Assembly (NCBI GenBank): GCA_022494885.1
Contig: JAGVSM010004576.1
Coordinates: forward strand, 97,171 to 161,170
Source of the DNA: Micrasema longulum
Taxonomy: Eukaryota; Arthropoda; Insecta; Trichoptera; Brachycentridae
DNA: 64,000 bases
Reading direction: 5' to 3'
Shown: piece after piece, positions 1 to 11,110 of the stretch
Numbering within the stretch: the first letter of the stretch is position 1
Layout of the letters: each line of letters begins with the position of its first letter
Made by a program: the position numbers and the translations under genes
Notes under the pieces: model-generated
What the model was told of the DNA's origin: nothing
The model's input: the letters and a program-made list of their open reading frames with translations, nothing else
The model's database searches: none

Positions 1-266
1 TTCATTCAGAAGTCTAATGGTCAACGCGATTGCTTCCCTTGCAAGAGGTTTCAGGTTCGAATCCCGACATGGACGACATGAAAAATTTATTTAAAAAAAT
101 GTTTTACACAAGAATGTTTCATAGTTTTTGGACTGGCACCTGAAGCGTAAGACTGATCATTTTACCTTAATGTAATAAAAAAACGATAAACTTTGCGGTT
201 TGTGTACCAATCAAGTTCCCTATGCACCATTGGGTGCGGAATAGAATGATGACAATGATGATGAAT
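1..266 (+). mobile_element. SINE-A copy (tRNA-derived)
   Basis: Head with AGTCTAATGGTCAACG and B box GGTTCGAATCC, then CTGGCACCTGAAGCGTAAGA, CTATGCACCATTGGGTGCGG and a (GATGAT)n-like end. It may begin before the window. Confidence 0.7.
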
Positions 267-1260
267 AGTTTTCTTTTCACTTTCTCGCAAAAATATTTCG
301 AATTTAACTCCGTGAAGTATTTTCCGTGTTGAGAGCATGGACCAACTTTACCTTCACAATCAATTGTTATAACAATCGTAAATACTACGAAAAATAAAAA
401 GCAATGCGTGTGTGAAAACATAAAATGTGATTTTAAAATATCAATCACAATAAATCTAACTTCGATCTGCATAACTTGATCGATTGATTGAAGAATTAGT
501 GATTATATCGAATTCCCCAATTTATCGATTTTTTAATACAAGAGATAAAAATAAAATCTCAGTAGACTGGCTTTTAAATAATTGAAAAAATTTCAAATTG
601 ACTTTTTATTTAAAACGTAAAATATAATTAATAAATCGAAATTATAATTTAGATAATAAACCGACAAAAATATTTGTAAAATAAATTTCAACTTTGAGAA
701 ATGTATTTATTATAAAAACAAAGATGATTATAGTGCAATTGAAAATAAAACACAAAGTTTAAAGTGGCTACTTAAACCAGCCAGTGACAGGTCATAAGCC
801 CTATGAACAGCCAGGCTTCCATATTTCCTTCTCAAAAATATGTCCATCTCCGTTCCTAAAAGTTTTTAAACTTCATAAACCCCAATATCAGTACAATTTA
901 TTTTAATTCGTTTAATTTTTTTGTTTGCAGTGTGAACAAACCGCCTTTTATTTTAATTTATATCATATTTTTTTAAAGGGTTATTAAACTAGTATGTATT
1001 AAAACGGACTTATGGCTATATTTTTAAACAACATTTTTTAAAAATATAATTATATCTTGATTAAAATACCAGACTTTTTATATTTTTATTATAAATATTT
1101 ACCTTAGAAGCATCTCACTAGCGTTATCCTTAAACTGGTTCAACACATGTGTAAATAAATACACAACACTACCACCAGCACAACTCACATCCGGAAATCA
1201 CGTCACAAATTTTGCAAAGACATTGATTCAATGTCACTAGGACTAATTAAAAATAATGAA
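267..1260. other. no gene recognised
   Basis: AT-rich sequence. An M2 fragment at about 760-850 is the only repeat identified; nothing coding. Confidence 0.4.
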
Positions 1261-1580
1261 CACGTGATCGCCTTTTTATCTGTCCTAAATCAACCGATAA
1301 TCGTTTCGCTGACGTCACCCCTAGAAGAAGAATATAATATAGAGGTACGGGTGGTCGTTTGCATCACGCGTGCTCGCGAATGGGTGTGAACTGATAGCCT
1401 TGTTCAGGCCGAATATATACGGAGCATCTCCCACCTCTAGTGCACTACTGGTATCATCGTTGATAGTTCTCAGCTGTCGGGAGCCGATCAGCAGTCGAAG
1501 GATGGATCACAATAGATCGTTTCAATGTGTTTTACGAGCCACGAGATCCGAGGACTTCCGAAGACAATAATTGCTCGAAG
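1261..1580 (+). promoter_or_regulatory. candidate promoter and first non-coding exon, possibly of the sulfatase gene
   Basis: This island is clearly richer in G+C than its surroundings. It has a CACGTG E-box at 1261-1266, a CRE-like TGACGTCA at 1310-1317, a TATA-like run near 1329-1341 and another (TATATA) at 1414-1419. It ends in a good splice donor, CTCGAAG|GTATTA, with the GT at 1581-1582. The next coding gene on this strand starts at 13514 and has a splice acceptor in its 5' UTR at 13477/13478, so a spliced leader joining 1580 to 13478 is plausible. This is inference. TGACGTC motifs also occur in a dispersed repeat here, so the CRE alone is weak evidence. Confidence 0.35.
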
Positions 1581-2204
1581 GTATTAACTTCTCACACCCG
1601 CCATTGCCCATTGTTCTGCCAGCGATGAAAAGAGTTGTTTAACTTGGCCGGTTGTGTCTTCGCATGATCTACCTGATACAAATTTATGTGGTTTGAATAG
1701 AAACATTAAATTTAAGAGGTTATTTAGATAAGTTCCTTGCGTTTTAATGAGGAGAACTAAATTTGAATTAACATTAATTTAATAAATTATGAGAAACATG
1801 TTGTCAAGGCAAGGCTGCTGGCTAAATTTTCTTTCTTAAATTATAGATAGATAGATGCACATAAACATTAATTTCTGAAAATATTTATCAATGTTGTATT
1901 ATGTTCAATCAATAACTGTTTTTAAATGATGGAGTTTAGAAGCTAAACTTCATATGTAAAGTTAATTTGCAATCCAATTTATTTGTTGAATTCACGTAAG
2001 TATGTGTACCATAATAACTATAATTCAGTATTGAACCCGGCCCCAAAAAGAACAATTATTTCAAGATAATAAGAAAAATCGTGTTATCTAGAAAATGAAA
2101 TTAATGTTGTTTCACAGTGTCTTAATATTGTTTTTTTTTTGGAAAAACTTTCTTTGTTGTTTTTTTCAAACTATTTGTATTTTTTTTCCTTTTTTTTTTA
2201 TTTC

Positions 2205-2570
2205 AGTGACAAAGTCCAGTGGTTTTTTTCATTTGTTAAAAGACTATTATACTAAGCCAATAAAATATTTTTTTAATTCCAATGTATCGTATTATCAGCG
2301 CTAAAATTTTTAAAAGTTTTATATTTCTGAAATTATTTCGCGTGTGACGTCTCAAGTTCTCTTCTGCTTCTTCTCGGCGGTTCTGCCAATTGGTACCGTA
2401 AACCGGAAATATTTCACAACTCTCTTATCATTTGTTTATTCATATGAACTGGTTCAAAGTAGTTCGTATTTATGAAAAAAAAACATTCATTTTCAAGAAA
2501 CTTTCCCGAACAATTTAATTTAAAACAATTTAAAACATTTTTAAAATCGAATTTCCCGTAGGGCTGAACA
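2205..2570 (+). repeat. M3 dispersed repeat
   Basis: Shares CGCGTGTGACGTCTCA, TCATTTGTTTATTCATATGA and TCAAGAAACTTTCCCGAACA with copies at 5155-5560 (plus), 7840-8225 (minus) and 10865-11110 (minus). No coding potential seen. It carries TGACGTC sites, so CRE-like motifs are not diagnostic here. Confidence 0.6.
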
Positions 2571-2892
2571 TCCTCATCATTTTTTCCCCAATGTTATATA
2601 ACTTATTTTTGTCGTCAATGAAAATAATGTTTTTTTTACATCATACAATTGAGTCTGAACCAATTACATTGGAATATTTTTATTATTATTAATCATACTT
2701 ACCGTTTTTAAGATTTAAACTAAATACAAAATGAAAGCAAATAATGAAAAAAAAAGTCAAATTCACGTTTCTTGAACGCTTACAGTATGGAACTTTCTAG
2801 TAAGGGCTAAGGGAAAGGTCTATAATTAAAGGTACGTGTTAATACATCTTATGTTATTTATGATAAATGAATTTAGAATTGGTAAATTCTTC

Positions 2893-3030
2893 TTCTTCTT
2901 CTTTGTTATAGACCTATGCCATCTGTTCTCCGCATGTGTGTTATTCTTGTGAGGTGGATTCCCAGCTGTCCATTCATCTTTTGGGAGGTCTTTCACGTGG
3001 ACGAGTCCTGTGAGGCTGATAATGCCATGC
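2893..3030 (-). mobile_element. short LINE 3' fragment
   Basis: (AAG)n tail, with HVKDLPKDEWTAGNPP readable on the minus strand; like the end of an RTE-type LINE. Confidence 0.4.
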
Positions 3031-3164
3031 AACATAACAGGGAAATACTATTTTTTTTTAAAAACATTTTTAAAATAATAAATGTCTATGTCCAGTAAAA
3101 AATTTTTTTTTGTTCATAATTAGTAGCATAAAAAATATTTTTAAATTTGTAATTTTGAATTCCC

Positions 3165-3455
3165 GCAAAAATAGTCATTCCATTGGCCGCGCCTCTAATA
3201 CGTCACGATTCATGTTTATTTGTTCCTGACCGTTCTAATTTGTTTAGAAAATTATCACGAATCTTGACGTCACAACAACCAAGGCCAAATACGACGCGTT
3301 TTTCCAGCAAAGTTTTTTATTAAATTTATTTTTTACATTTATGTGTGAAAACATTTCTCCATAATATCCATATTGATTTTGGAAATACAACCCATTATTC
3401 TAAATCCATTTCATATATTTTTATCGGTATTCGTAGTATGTGATATTTCCATATT
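3165..3455 (+). repeat. M4 dispersed repeat
   Basis: Pairs with 56345-56645: both have CATTGGCC(G/A)CGCC, a CGTCACGATTC block, CCATATTGATTTTG and TTTTATCGGTATTCG.. blocks in the same order. No ORF. Confidence 0.6.
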
Positions 3456-3769
3456 GGTCAACTATATTGTAAAAATTCGTCTTCCTCTCCGCCATATTAT
3501 TTCCTCATCCTCAATCTTCTTGTAGTGCTCTTTTTTCTTTTCTTGGGTAACTTTTGTATTTTCTCCTTAGTCTGTAACATGTTCTATTACTATATTTATA
3601 TTTATGAAAAACTTTAATTGTAATTATGTACCAATCTACTCTTTTTTTGTAAAGTAGTTAATTTATACAAAATTTTTGAGATTTAAAAAAATAAGTAATT
3701 TTTGTCATTTTTACCAACAAAAAAAATTAAAAATTTACAAGCAATACCAAAATTGTACTAATAAATAAT

Positions 3770-3990
3770 GTACATACAGTTATTGATATTTAAAGCATTA
3801 ACCCTGTGGTCAAACATTTTACTAAATTTCATTAAATATTTATTTTAACCACTTTTACACTTTCGAGATGTACCCGTCTCTTTGTCAGGATACCAATGAA
3901 ACCATCATGCAAAACCCACGATACACCTACACTATAGTTGTTGCACAAAAATATAAAACCAACACGCCATGCATTTTAATAGACCACCCT
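3770..3990. repeat. M1 repeat copy
   Basis: Contains the CCGTCTCTTTGTCAGGA block, the tract about CAAAACCCACGATACACC, and GTTGCACAAAAATATAAAAC, all shared with M1 copies at 10.6, 17.2 and 18.2 kb. Confidence 0.65.
3856..3892 (-). ncRNA. degenerate hammerhead remnant, M1 family
   Basis: CTGACAA, GAGACGGGTACATCTC and GAAA are recognisable, but the ACCGGT part has been lost. A fossil of the same repeat. Confidence 0.4.
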
Positions 3991-5154
3991 TACAAGCACT
4001 GATTGGGTTATAAAAATATTTTATTTTGAGGGAGAAATAGCTGAAAAAATAGGGACGGGATGACTGGTTTAAGTGGCCACTTTACACACTGTGTAACATT
4101 CACCATTTTGCCTATGTTTGAACATCCATATTTCTTCAATTCTTCCATTTGTTGATTTTACTCTACGAACATTTGGACAAACTCAAATATTGTAATTTAC
4201 TTTCTTGAATAAAAAAAGTTTATTGGTATGTACATTAGTGATCTTTGCAGCTGTTAATTATATTGGCAAAATCATTGTTTTTATAAAATTATGCAATATT
4301 TTAAAAGCTAGTATTAATATTGATCTCCACCGATAAGCCACAGAAAACGGCTTAGTGAGTTTTTAGTATTTGTAAAAAAAATAATTGGTAAACTGTAGAA
4401 TGTATATTTATTTCATAAATAAATTTAAAATTGAAAAATCCCACATTACTTTTATACTACTCATATTTTGATAACCTTTAACCTATAACTATTCGACACT
4501 TTTACTTGATAATAGCCCAAACTATTGTTATTAATAATTTAATTCTACACGTGCATAACAAAGATAAAAAAAATATTTGAATGCGGAGCAGCATAACGTC
4601 ATTGATTATACCTAACATTCATTCATAACTCGGAAAAAGAAGCATTTTTAAAAATCTGTTTTTATGTAAAAAAAATATGTAATAGGTAATAGGTATTTAA
4701 TACCGAAAAAAGAGATGTATAAAATGTATTCGTAAATCAAATATGTACATAATTATATTTGCTAGTTTCACACTGTGTTACATATGTACTACGCAACTGA
4801 ATTAAAATGCAACATACATTTGAATGTTTTTGCTAAAATTTATTATTGTTTTACAGAGCCGTAATCAAACATATAAGATAATAGAATAGGCACACGGGCA
4901 GCCAGTAGCGTCTAGAGATAAAATATATTTTGGACTCTTTTAAACATTTACTCAAGGTAAAGAAAATGTTTTAAATAGTGATTATCGTCATTACCTCCTT
5001 TTCCGCACCCATTGATAAACCAAATCCAGCGTAGTTCAATCATCTGTAAGGTGAAAGTAAGGTAATCAGTCATACGCTTCAGGTTCTGGTCCAGGAACGA
5101 TTAACGATTGCCATCCAAAAATCCCAAAAAGTTAGAAAATCTGATAATAAGGAA

Positions 5155-5560
5155 GTTCAGTGCTTTAAAAAAAAAACATTTGTTTATAAACTATTAAAAT
5201 AAGCCAATTTTTTTTTAAAATGTTATTTTTACATATCGTATTATCAGCGCTATGATTTTTTTTAAAGTTTAGTATTTCTGAAATTACTTCGCGTGTGACG
5301 TCAGAGTTTCTCCTCTGTCAGCTCTTACGATTTGTTCGTTTGCGGTGAACAAACCGGATATCCTTCACAGCTCTCATATCATTGGTTGGTTTATATAAAC
5401 CAATGACGTCGTTCAAAGAATTGGATTTAAAAAAATATATTTTTAATGATTTTTTCTTACATTTTCAAGAAACTTTGCCATACAATTTAATGCTCTAATT
5501 TTTACCGTCCGCATGAAAACATGTTTTGAATCCAATTTCCTTTAAGCTAGGGTTTCCTAG
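5155..5560 (+). repeat. M3 dispersed repeat
   Basis: CGCGTGTGACGTCAGAG, ACCAATGACGTCGTTCAAAG and TCAAGAAACTTTGCCATACA. It ends at the GC-rich palindrome at 5561. Confidence 0.6.
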
Positions 5561-5771
5561 GACAGCGGTGCCCGTATCTTAACGGCCGTAGTGAACGGTG
5601 ATGCGGTGGATAGCCGTCGTAACGGTGCCGAGAGAGTGGTTTCCTATGAAAACGGTGTTATCAACACCGTTTAACACTGTTTTCCTAGGAAACCACACTC
5701 TAGTCACCGTTAAAACGGCAGTCCACCGCATCACCGTTCACTACGGCCGTTAAGATACGGGCACCGCTGTC
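5561..5771. repeat. GC-rich near-perfect palindrome
   Basis: The 211-bp block folds back on itself: GACAGCGGTGCCCGTATCTT at the left end is complementary to the right end, and pairing continues to the centre near 5665. AACGGTG/AACGGCC motifs recur in each arm. Much richer in G+C than its flanks. Probably a terminal-inverted-repeat element; no target duplication is obvious. Confidence 0.7.
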
Positions 5772-6049
5772 TTTTTTCCAAACATAGAATTGGCGAAAAA
5801 ACTAAAAATTATTAATTAAGTTTAAGTATCTCTTTCTTACATGCATGCTTGTTAATATGAAATGAACTGAAATATTTGTCTTGTAACATTATTGTGCGTG
5901 TTGTACAGGTACAGGCAGAATAATAACTTGTCAGTTTAATTATACGTCTTTTTTAACTTAGAACTTTGGAATATACGAAAACTGTTATTTTATTTTACAC
6001 TTTAGACTTTCCTGTAAAATGAAAGACACGATGCTCAGGGTGAATTAAA

Positions 6050-6185
6050 AAATACAGTATTCTGTGTGTAAAATAGACGTACCTTGGACAAATGTTTTTA
6101 ACTCGATGACAACTCTCAGATAAAAAATCTTGAAACTGAATCAAGGGAAGATTAGTCCGTCTCGTGGTAGTGAGAAATTTTGAAT
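6050..6185 (+). repeat. SINE-A upstream module with truncated head
   Basis: CAGTATTCTGTGTGTAAAAT, AACTCGATGACAACTCTCAG and CCGTCTCGTGGTAGTG. The body is missing. A further reversed module copy lies at about 9885-9960. Confidence 0.5.
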
Positions 6186-6535
6186 TTGTTAGAGAAGCAT
6201 AATGTCGGGGTTACTATTATGGTATGTGGGCTGCGTGTGTAGATAGATGAATTTCATGAGCTCGTAGTTCTATCTGCTAGCTATAGGAGTAGATCCTTCG
6301 TGCCTTAATTTGGAGAATATGTCCTGAAGCTACGGTTTCCGTTCGAGAGTCGATCCTATTTGTTCACGGTTTTCTCAGAACTTCTAGTATTTTTTTCAGC
6401 CGTGTTAGCCATATTTGACATGTCATCGTTCGGTAGTGCGGAGATTGTGGCTTGCACTTGCTGAGGTAAACGTTGAGCCCAGAGGGTTTTTGTGGTAGTC
6501 TTGTTTGCCAGCCTCATTTCAAACCCTTTTTGCTG
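6185..6535 (-). mobile_element. possible LTR-retrotransposon gag remnant
   Basis: One minus-strand reading gives LWAQRLPQQVQATISALP, then NMANTAEK, resembling the gag region of Ty3/Gypsy-type elements (LW..RLP..V-A-L...). Stops interrupt it. Weak and short. Confidence 0.4.
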
Positions 6536-6710
6536 TTTGTTATATTTGAATACGAGCTTTATTCTTGGATATATTTAATATGAGTGACATCTTTTGTATC
6601 TTGACCACACACATTTTTACCAATCTGTATTGTATACTTATTTTTTTACATATGAGTTATTTCTTACGTTTTTTTCATTGGTCATCTATACACGCTAATA
6701 ATTTGACGTT

Positions 6711-7346
6711 GTTATGCAGAAAGCAGCCAATCTACAATTTTGAAGAAATGAAATATTGATGTTATCGGGTGTAAGAAGGTCAATTCTAAAACTTCTAAAA
6801 CAACCAGACCATTTTCGTACAAAAAACTGTATTAATCACCTTCTGAAAATGGTGTCGAACACAAAAAAGCATTTCTCGATTTGCAGAAAACACTTACATC
6901 TCTAGAAAAATCTTATGGTTTTTAAAAAAATATTAAAACTGGCAAAATACATAATTAGATTTTTTTTTATTTTTTAAAAGGAATAACCCGCTAAGCCTCT
7001 ATTTTGAGGCTTGTCAGCAGGTGGGATAGAGGGGATATGGAAGAAGGTAATGAAAAATACACCACAACACCCAGACCAATTGAGAAAAAAATCTTTCTTG
7101 GATTTTTTTCTTGCAACTGGCGGGAATCGAACCCGCGACGCCAGTTTCACAGATAGCCGTCTAACCAACTGCGCCACGGCGCCTGTCTTGTTTGTAATAT
7201 AAAAAAAATACTTATGTATTCATTGTTTATCATTTGTAAAAGTCAAAAACGTTCCAACTGTTGTTTAGATTTGATAATCCACTCATTTTATAAAAGTGCT
7301 ATTATCTCAGTTTCATTTTTATATGGCTGGCTGCTTTCTGCATAAC
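6711..7346. mobile_element. M5 inverted-terminal-repeat element, interrupted by a SINE
   Basis: Terminal inverted repeats GTTATGCAGAAAGCAGCCA (6711-) and its complement ending at about 7346. The interior matches 36460-36874 throughout except for an extra block at about 6961-7190, a SINE. It looks like a non-autonomous DNA transposon; no transposase frame. Confidence 0.65.
6961..7190 (-). mobile_element. tRNA-derived SINE (SINE-D)
   Basis: The minus-strand head at 7117-7187 has an A-box-like TGGCGCAGTTGGTTAGACG and a B box GGGTTCGATTCCC with a perfect T stem, but the acceptor ends do not pair, so it is not a tRNA. A body and an A-rich tail (T-rich on the plus strand at 6961-6977) follow. Confidence 0.65.
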
Positions 7347-7839
7347 TACATTAATTCATTGTCTTGATGGATTTACGCAATATTATTCAAATTTCTCTTT
7401 TATTTCTAAAGGAGCAGGTGTCTCTCGGCTAAAAGACCAGATCTTTGAAGTTTGCATTCAGATGATACAATGACTTTGATTGTTAGATATTGTTTATATA
7501 TATCTTGCGTTTTCTCCAAATGGTATCTTTTCTTAAATAAACCTTTTATTATTCCATCTATTTAATGAAAAGATTTGCTTTATAATCCAATACGTTGGTT
7601 CCAGGAGGACACATTGAAATTAGATTCCAAACTAGTACGTCGTGACTACGATAATTTATTATTAAATAATGTATTATTAAACTAAAATATTATTCATTAT
7701 AAGTACAGTTAACCTTACAAGTGTAGTTGGAGACATCTTGTTATCTTCCAGAGTGAATAAAATAAACCAATACAATCTTCGATGCTATTTTTATTGACGA
7801 CTGGGGGGCGATTCAATTACTTATTACAATGAGGAACTT

Positions 7840-8225
7840 CAGCTCTACGGGAAATTGGATACAATAAATATTTTCTTGCGCGCGGTAAAAAATGGAGCAT
7901 TAAATTGTACGGCAAAGTTTCCTGAAAATGTACGAGAAAAATCATTAAAAAAAACGGACTACTTTGAATGACGTCACCGGTTCATATTCTATGATAGAGC
8001 TATGGAAGATTTCCGGTTTGTTTGCCAAGGATGGACCAATGGGAAGAACTGAACGAGAATAAGCGGAAAAGAACGTCTGACGTCACACGTGTAGTTATTT
8101 CAATAATACAAAACTTTTGAAAACCATTGCGTTGATAAAACGATGTATGTAAACATTGTAATTTTCTCAGTTTAATAGTCTATTAACAAATTTAAAAAAA
8201 CAAAAAAACCACTGAATTTCCTCAT
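7840..8225 (-). repeat. M3 dispersed repeat
   Basis: Reverse-oriented copy: CGGGAAATTGGATACAATAA, GAATGACGTCACCGGTTCAT and GACGTCACACGTGTAG. Confidence 0.6.
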
Positions 8226-9034
8226 TGCTGCTCAGCATCTCACGGCACATAACAATAAAGCCTTTTTTTTAAAATGGGGATTATTTTATTCAAGTCTCAA
8301 CATAATTGTTTTTTTATCAATGTCAAGCCCATATAATTTGATTGGTCCATATGATTTTATACTCCTTATCAGACATTTTGGATTGGGTCTGCCATACTGT
8401 AAACGTAATTACGCGACGGCTCTGAACTGTTGACATAATTCTACGTTATAATAAAAGGTTAACGACACCAAAATGTTATTATTTAATTGAATAAAAATAT
8501 ATAGAAGCATACTAAACAAGACTTGTTCTATGATCCAGTAAGTAATTATAATCTGCTCCGGGGGTTTTGAATTATCAAGGTTCCTTTTTGTTTGTACACA
8601 ATCTAATATTATGAACAAGTGAATATCTATTCTGTTCGTGAGATAAGCGGTCATTGGTATACATACTTACATCCGTAAATCATACAAGTGTATACTTGAA
8701 GGACATGATAAATCTGCGTGTAATACCGAATTGTAGAATCGCAGATAATAATTAGCGAAAATGATAATTATCCATTTGTTTCGACTTAATCCTAATTAGA
8801 GGTTAAATTGTATGAAATGCTTCTGTTGCAAAGTTATTGTGAGAAAAATGTGATCACGGTTTTTATTGTGATGTTTGCTGGTTGTGTGTCTTTATACCGA
8901 TTGTAATAAAATTTCACGAGGCCTGTGGTTTCGTGGTTTTATTCTTTATTATCAGAACCAAACTATATATTACATGTCTCGTATCTTTCAATACTTTAAT
9001 AGTTACTGTATCCACATTTATTGATCTTTGATTG

Positions 9035-9245
9035 ATCACAAACTGACAATACTGCAGTGAGGGGTACAATGAAAGTTTTTAAAGTTTATTTGTTTTGTTA
9101 TTTTCGCGGTTTGATTGTAAAGAAATATTAAATTTTCGCTTAATTAGTTTAAAAAAACAAAAATGATATTGATATGCGAAACTGAAGAAAGACTCAAGTC
9201 TTCATGAACAGTTTCGGAAAAGGGGTGGATGCTTTCATTGTATCC
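9035..9245 (-). repeat. M6 repeat, inverted relative to the 37-kb copy
   Basis: CTGCAGTGAGGGGTACAATG, GCGAAACTGAAGAAAGAC and CAGTTTCGGAAAAGGG have their complements at 36950-37190. Confidence 0.55.
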
Positions 9246-10601
9246 ACATTTAGAATGTCAATAGCAGATACAATTGAATAGCATGCATGACAAGATGTAT
9301 AAATTATAAATGTGGAAGAAGCTTGGAATGTATATCACGATAGACACTTCTGGTATTTCATCCTCTTTACCTACCACTAAGGAGAAATGCCGTGAAGATG
9401 GTACACATTTAAAGATTATTAATTATACAATAAAAAAACAGTTTTAGTTTTAAAAAACTTTTTAAACCACTTAAAATGAAATGTTTATCTGTACATATTT
9501 AATTTAAACGCTTTTTAATTCGTGCATGTTATTTGTTTAGTGCTCCTGGAAATTGGAAGCAAAAAATATTTTCTTACACAATATCTATTTTTTTAAATGA
9601 ATAAAATAAAATACTTATTTATTTCACGAGATAGATCTGTTTCGGAACAATAATTTATTGCCAAACGGGTTTCCTTAGTTCGCTCGAACACTTTGCCGAC
9701 GTGCATTCATTCATAAACGCAGCTTTAATAAATTGATCAATCTTTATATGAAAGTAAAGTGATCAGTCTTATACTTCAGGTGCCAGCCACAAATAATAAA
9801 TTAATTAAATATTTCACGTGGACTTTACCAAGATAAAAACCGGGACATCTTCCTTTTTTCTTTTTCCTTTTTCGTGATTTTTAAACATCGAGTCAAAACA
9901 CTGCGCCAGAATTCTGGACTAATTTAGAAACAGAGCTGTATTTATTCGCCCGAGTACAGAAAATTTAAACGGACATGTCAGAATATTGACAATTATATTA
10001 CTGTAACAAGTTACCATAAAACCAATTAGTGCTGTTTAAGATAATTTGATTAAATCGTTCATTAAACCAGTTTGAAACAAACGGGAGATATAAATAATAT
10101 AAAAGGGAAATAAAATATTCATTGGTAAAAAAAAAAAAACTAAAATTAATTATGAATTAAATCAAATTATGAACCAAAAAAGCAAAGAAAACCAATTTAA
10201 AATCAGAATGCGAGTAGTAGTTTAATTACTAACAACGCCATCTATGGAAAACTGTTTTAAATATAAAAATCAACAAGATGTTATTTTTATAAGCTTCGAG
10301 AAAATGTTCACAGAGTTCGCGACTGAACATGTACCTCTGTATTTTTTAATGCCTCATTATTTCTTTTTGTTAATTAAATGTTTAATGAAATTTCTTAGCC
10401 CCTTTTTTTAATGATTATTAAAGGCATAATTCAACCTAGAATTTAGGAAAAATACCATAAAATTTAAGTGATTTAAAATGCCCTTTTTTTGTAGCAAATT
10501 TTTTTGTTTTTTCTTCCCAGAATAATTTAATATTTTTAAGTCGGCAAATTTTTTCAGCGCAACACTTTGTTTTTGTTAGTAACCACTTAGATAATTTTCG
10601 A

Positions 10602-10643
10602 TGTGTACCGGTTTCAAGAAGTACCCGTCTCTTTGTCAGGACA
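10602..10643 (-). ncRNA. decayed hammerhead motif, M1 family
   Basis: CTGACAA core, helix II 5' strand GAGACG, GAAACCGGTA with cleavage triplet GTA. Helix II is damaged on its 3' side. Inverted partner at 10774-10815. Confidence 0.5.
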
Positions 10644-10773
10644 CCAATTACACTCACATGCAAAACCCACTGTGCACCTTTTTTGATTAAAATGCATGAC
10701 GTGTTGGTTTTATATTTTTGTGCAACAATTACGGTGAAGGTGTATAATGAAATTCTTATGTTGGTTTAATTGG

Positions 10774-10815
10774 TGTCCTGACAAAGAGACGGGTACGTCT
10801 CAAAACCGGTATACA
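10774..10815 (+). ncRNA. decayed hammerhead motif, M1 family
   Basis: TGTC, CTGACAA, perfect helix II GAGACG/CGTCTC with loop GGTA, AAAACCGGT, triplet GTA. Two core changes (G8 and G12) match CpG decay. Confidence 0.5.
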
Positions 10816-10864
10816 TAGAAAAGTGGTTTTATACAAATATTTAATAACATTTATTTTTAAAAAT

Positions 10865-11110
10865 ATTTGAATAAAAAGTAACTACTTTTCAAAACGTCAC
10901 TATTTCATATGTATCAACCAATGATAAGAGAGTTGTGAAAGATTTCCGGTTTAAGTTAAGTCAACGGACCAATCTGCAGAACTGATTGAGAAGAAGCGGA
11001 AGAGAATTTGAGACGTCACACGCGGAGTAATTTTAAAAAAAAAAACGTATTTTTTGGCATAGTCTATTAACAAATAAAAAAATATATAAAAAACCACTGA
11101 ACTTCCTCGG
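10865..11110 (-). repeat. M3 dispersed repeat
   Basis: Reverse-oriented and shorter: TATCAACCAATGATAAGAGA, GACGTCACACGCGGAG and the AAAAAACCACTGAACTTCCT end shared with the 7.8-kb copy. Confidence 0.6.

Larger units (their letters stand above)
10590..10880. repeat. M1 foldback copy
   Basis: Two inverted arms meet around 10680-10690. Each arm has a decayed hammerhead block, the block around CCAAC/TAAGA, and the TATTTTTGTGCAACAA block. No clear target duplication was found by eye. Confidence 0.65.

Noticed and set aside
7117..7187. tRNA gene on the minus strand
   Set aside because: The T arm is perfect, but the acceptor strands do not pair and the anticodon arm is poor; it is followed by a SINE body and A tail.
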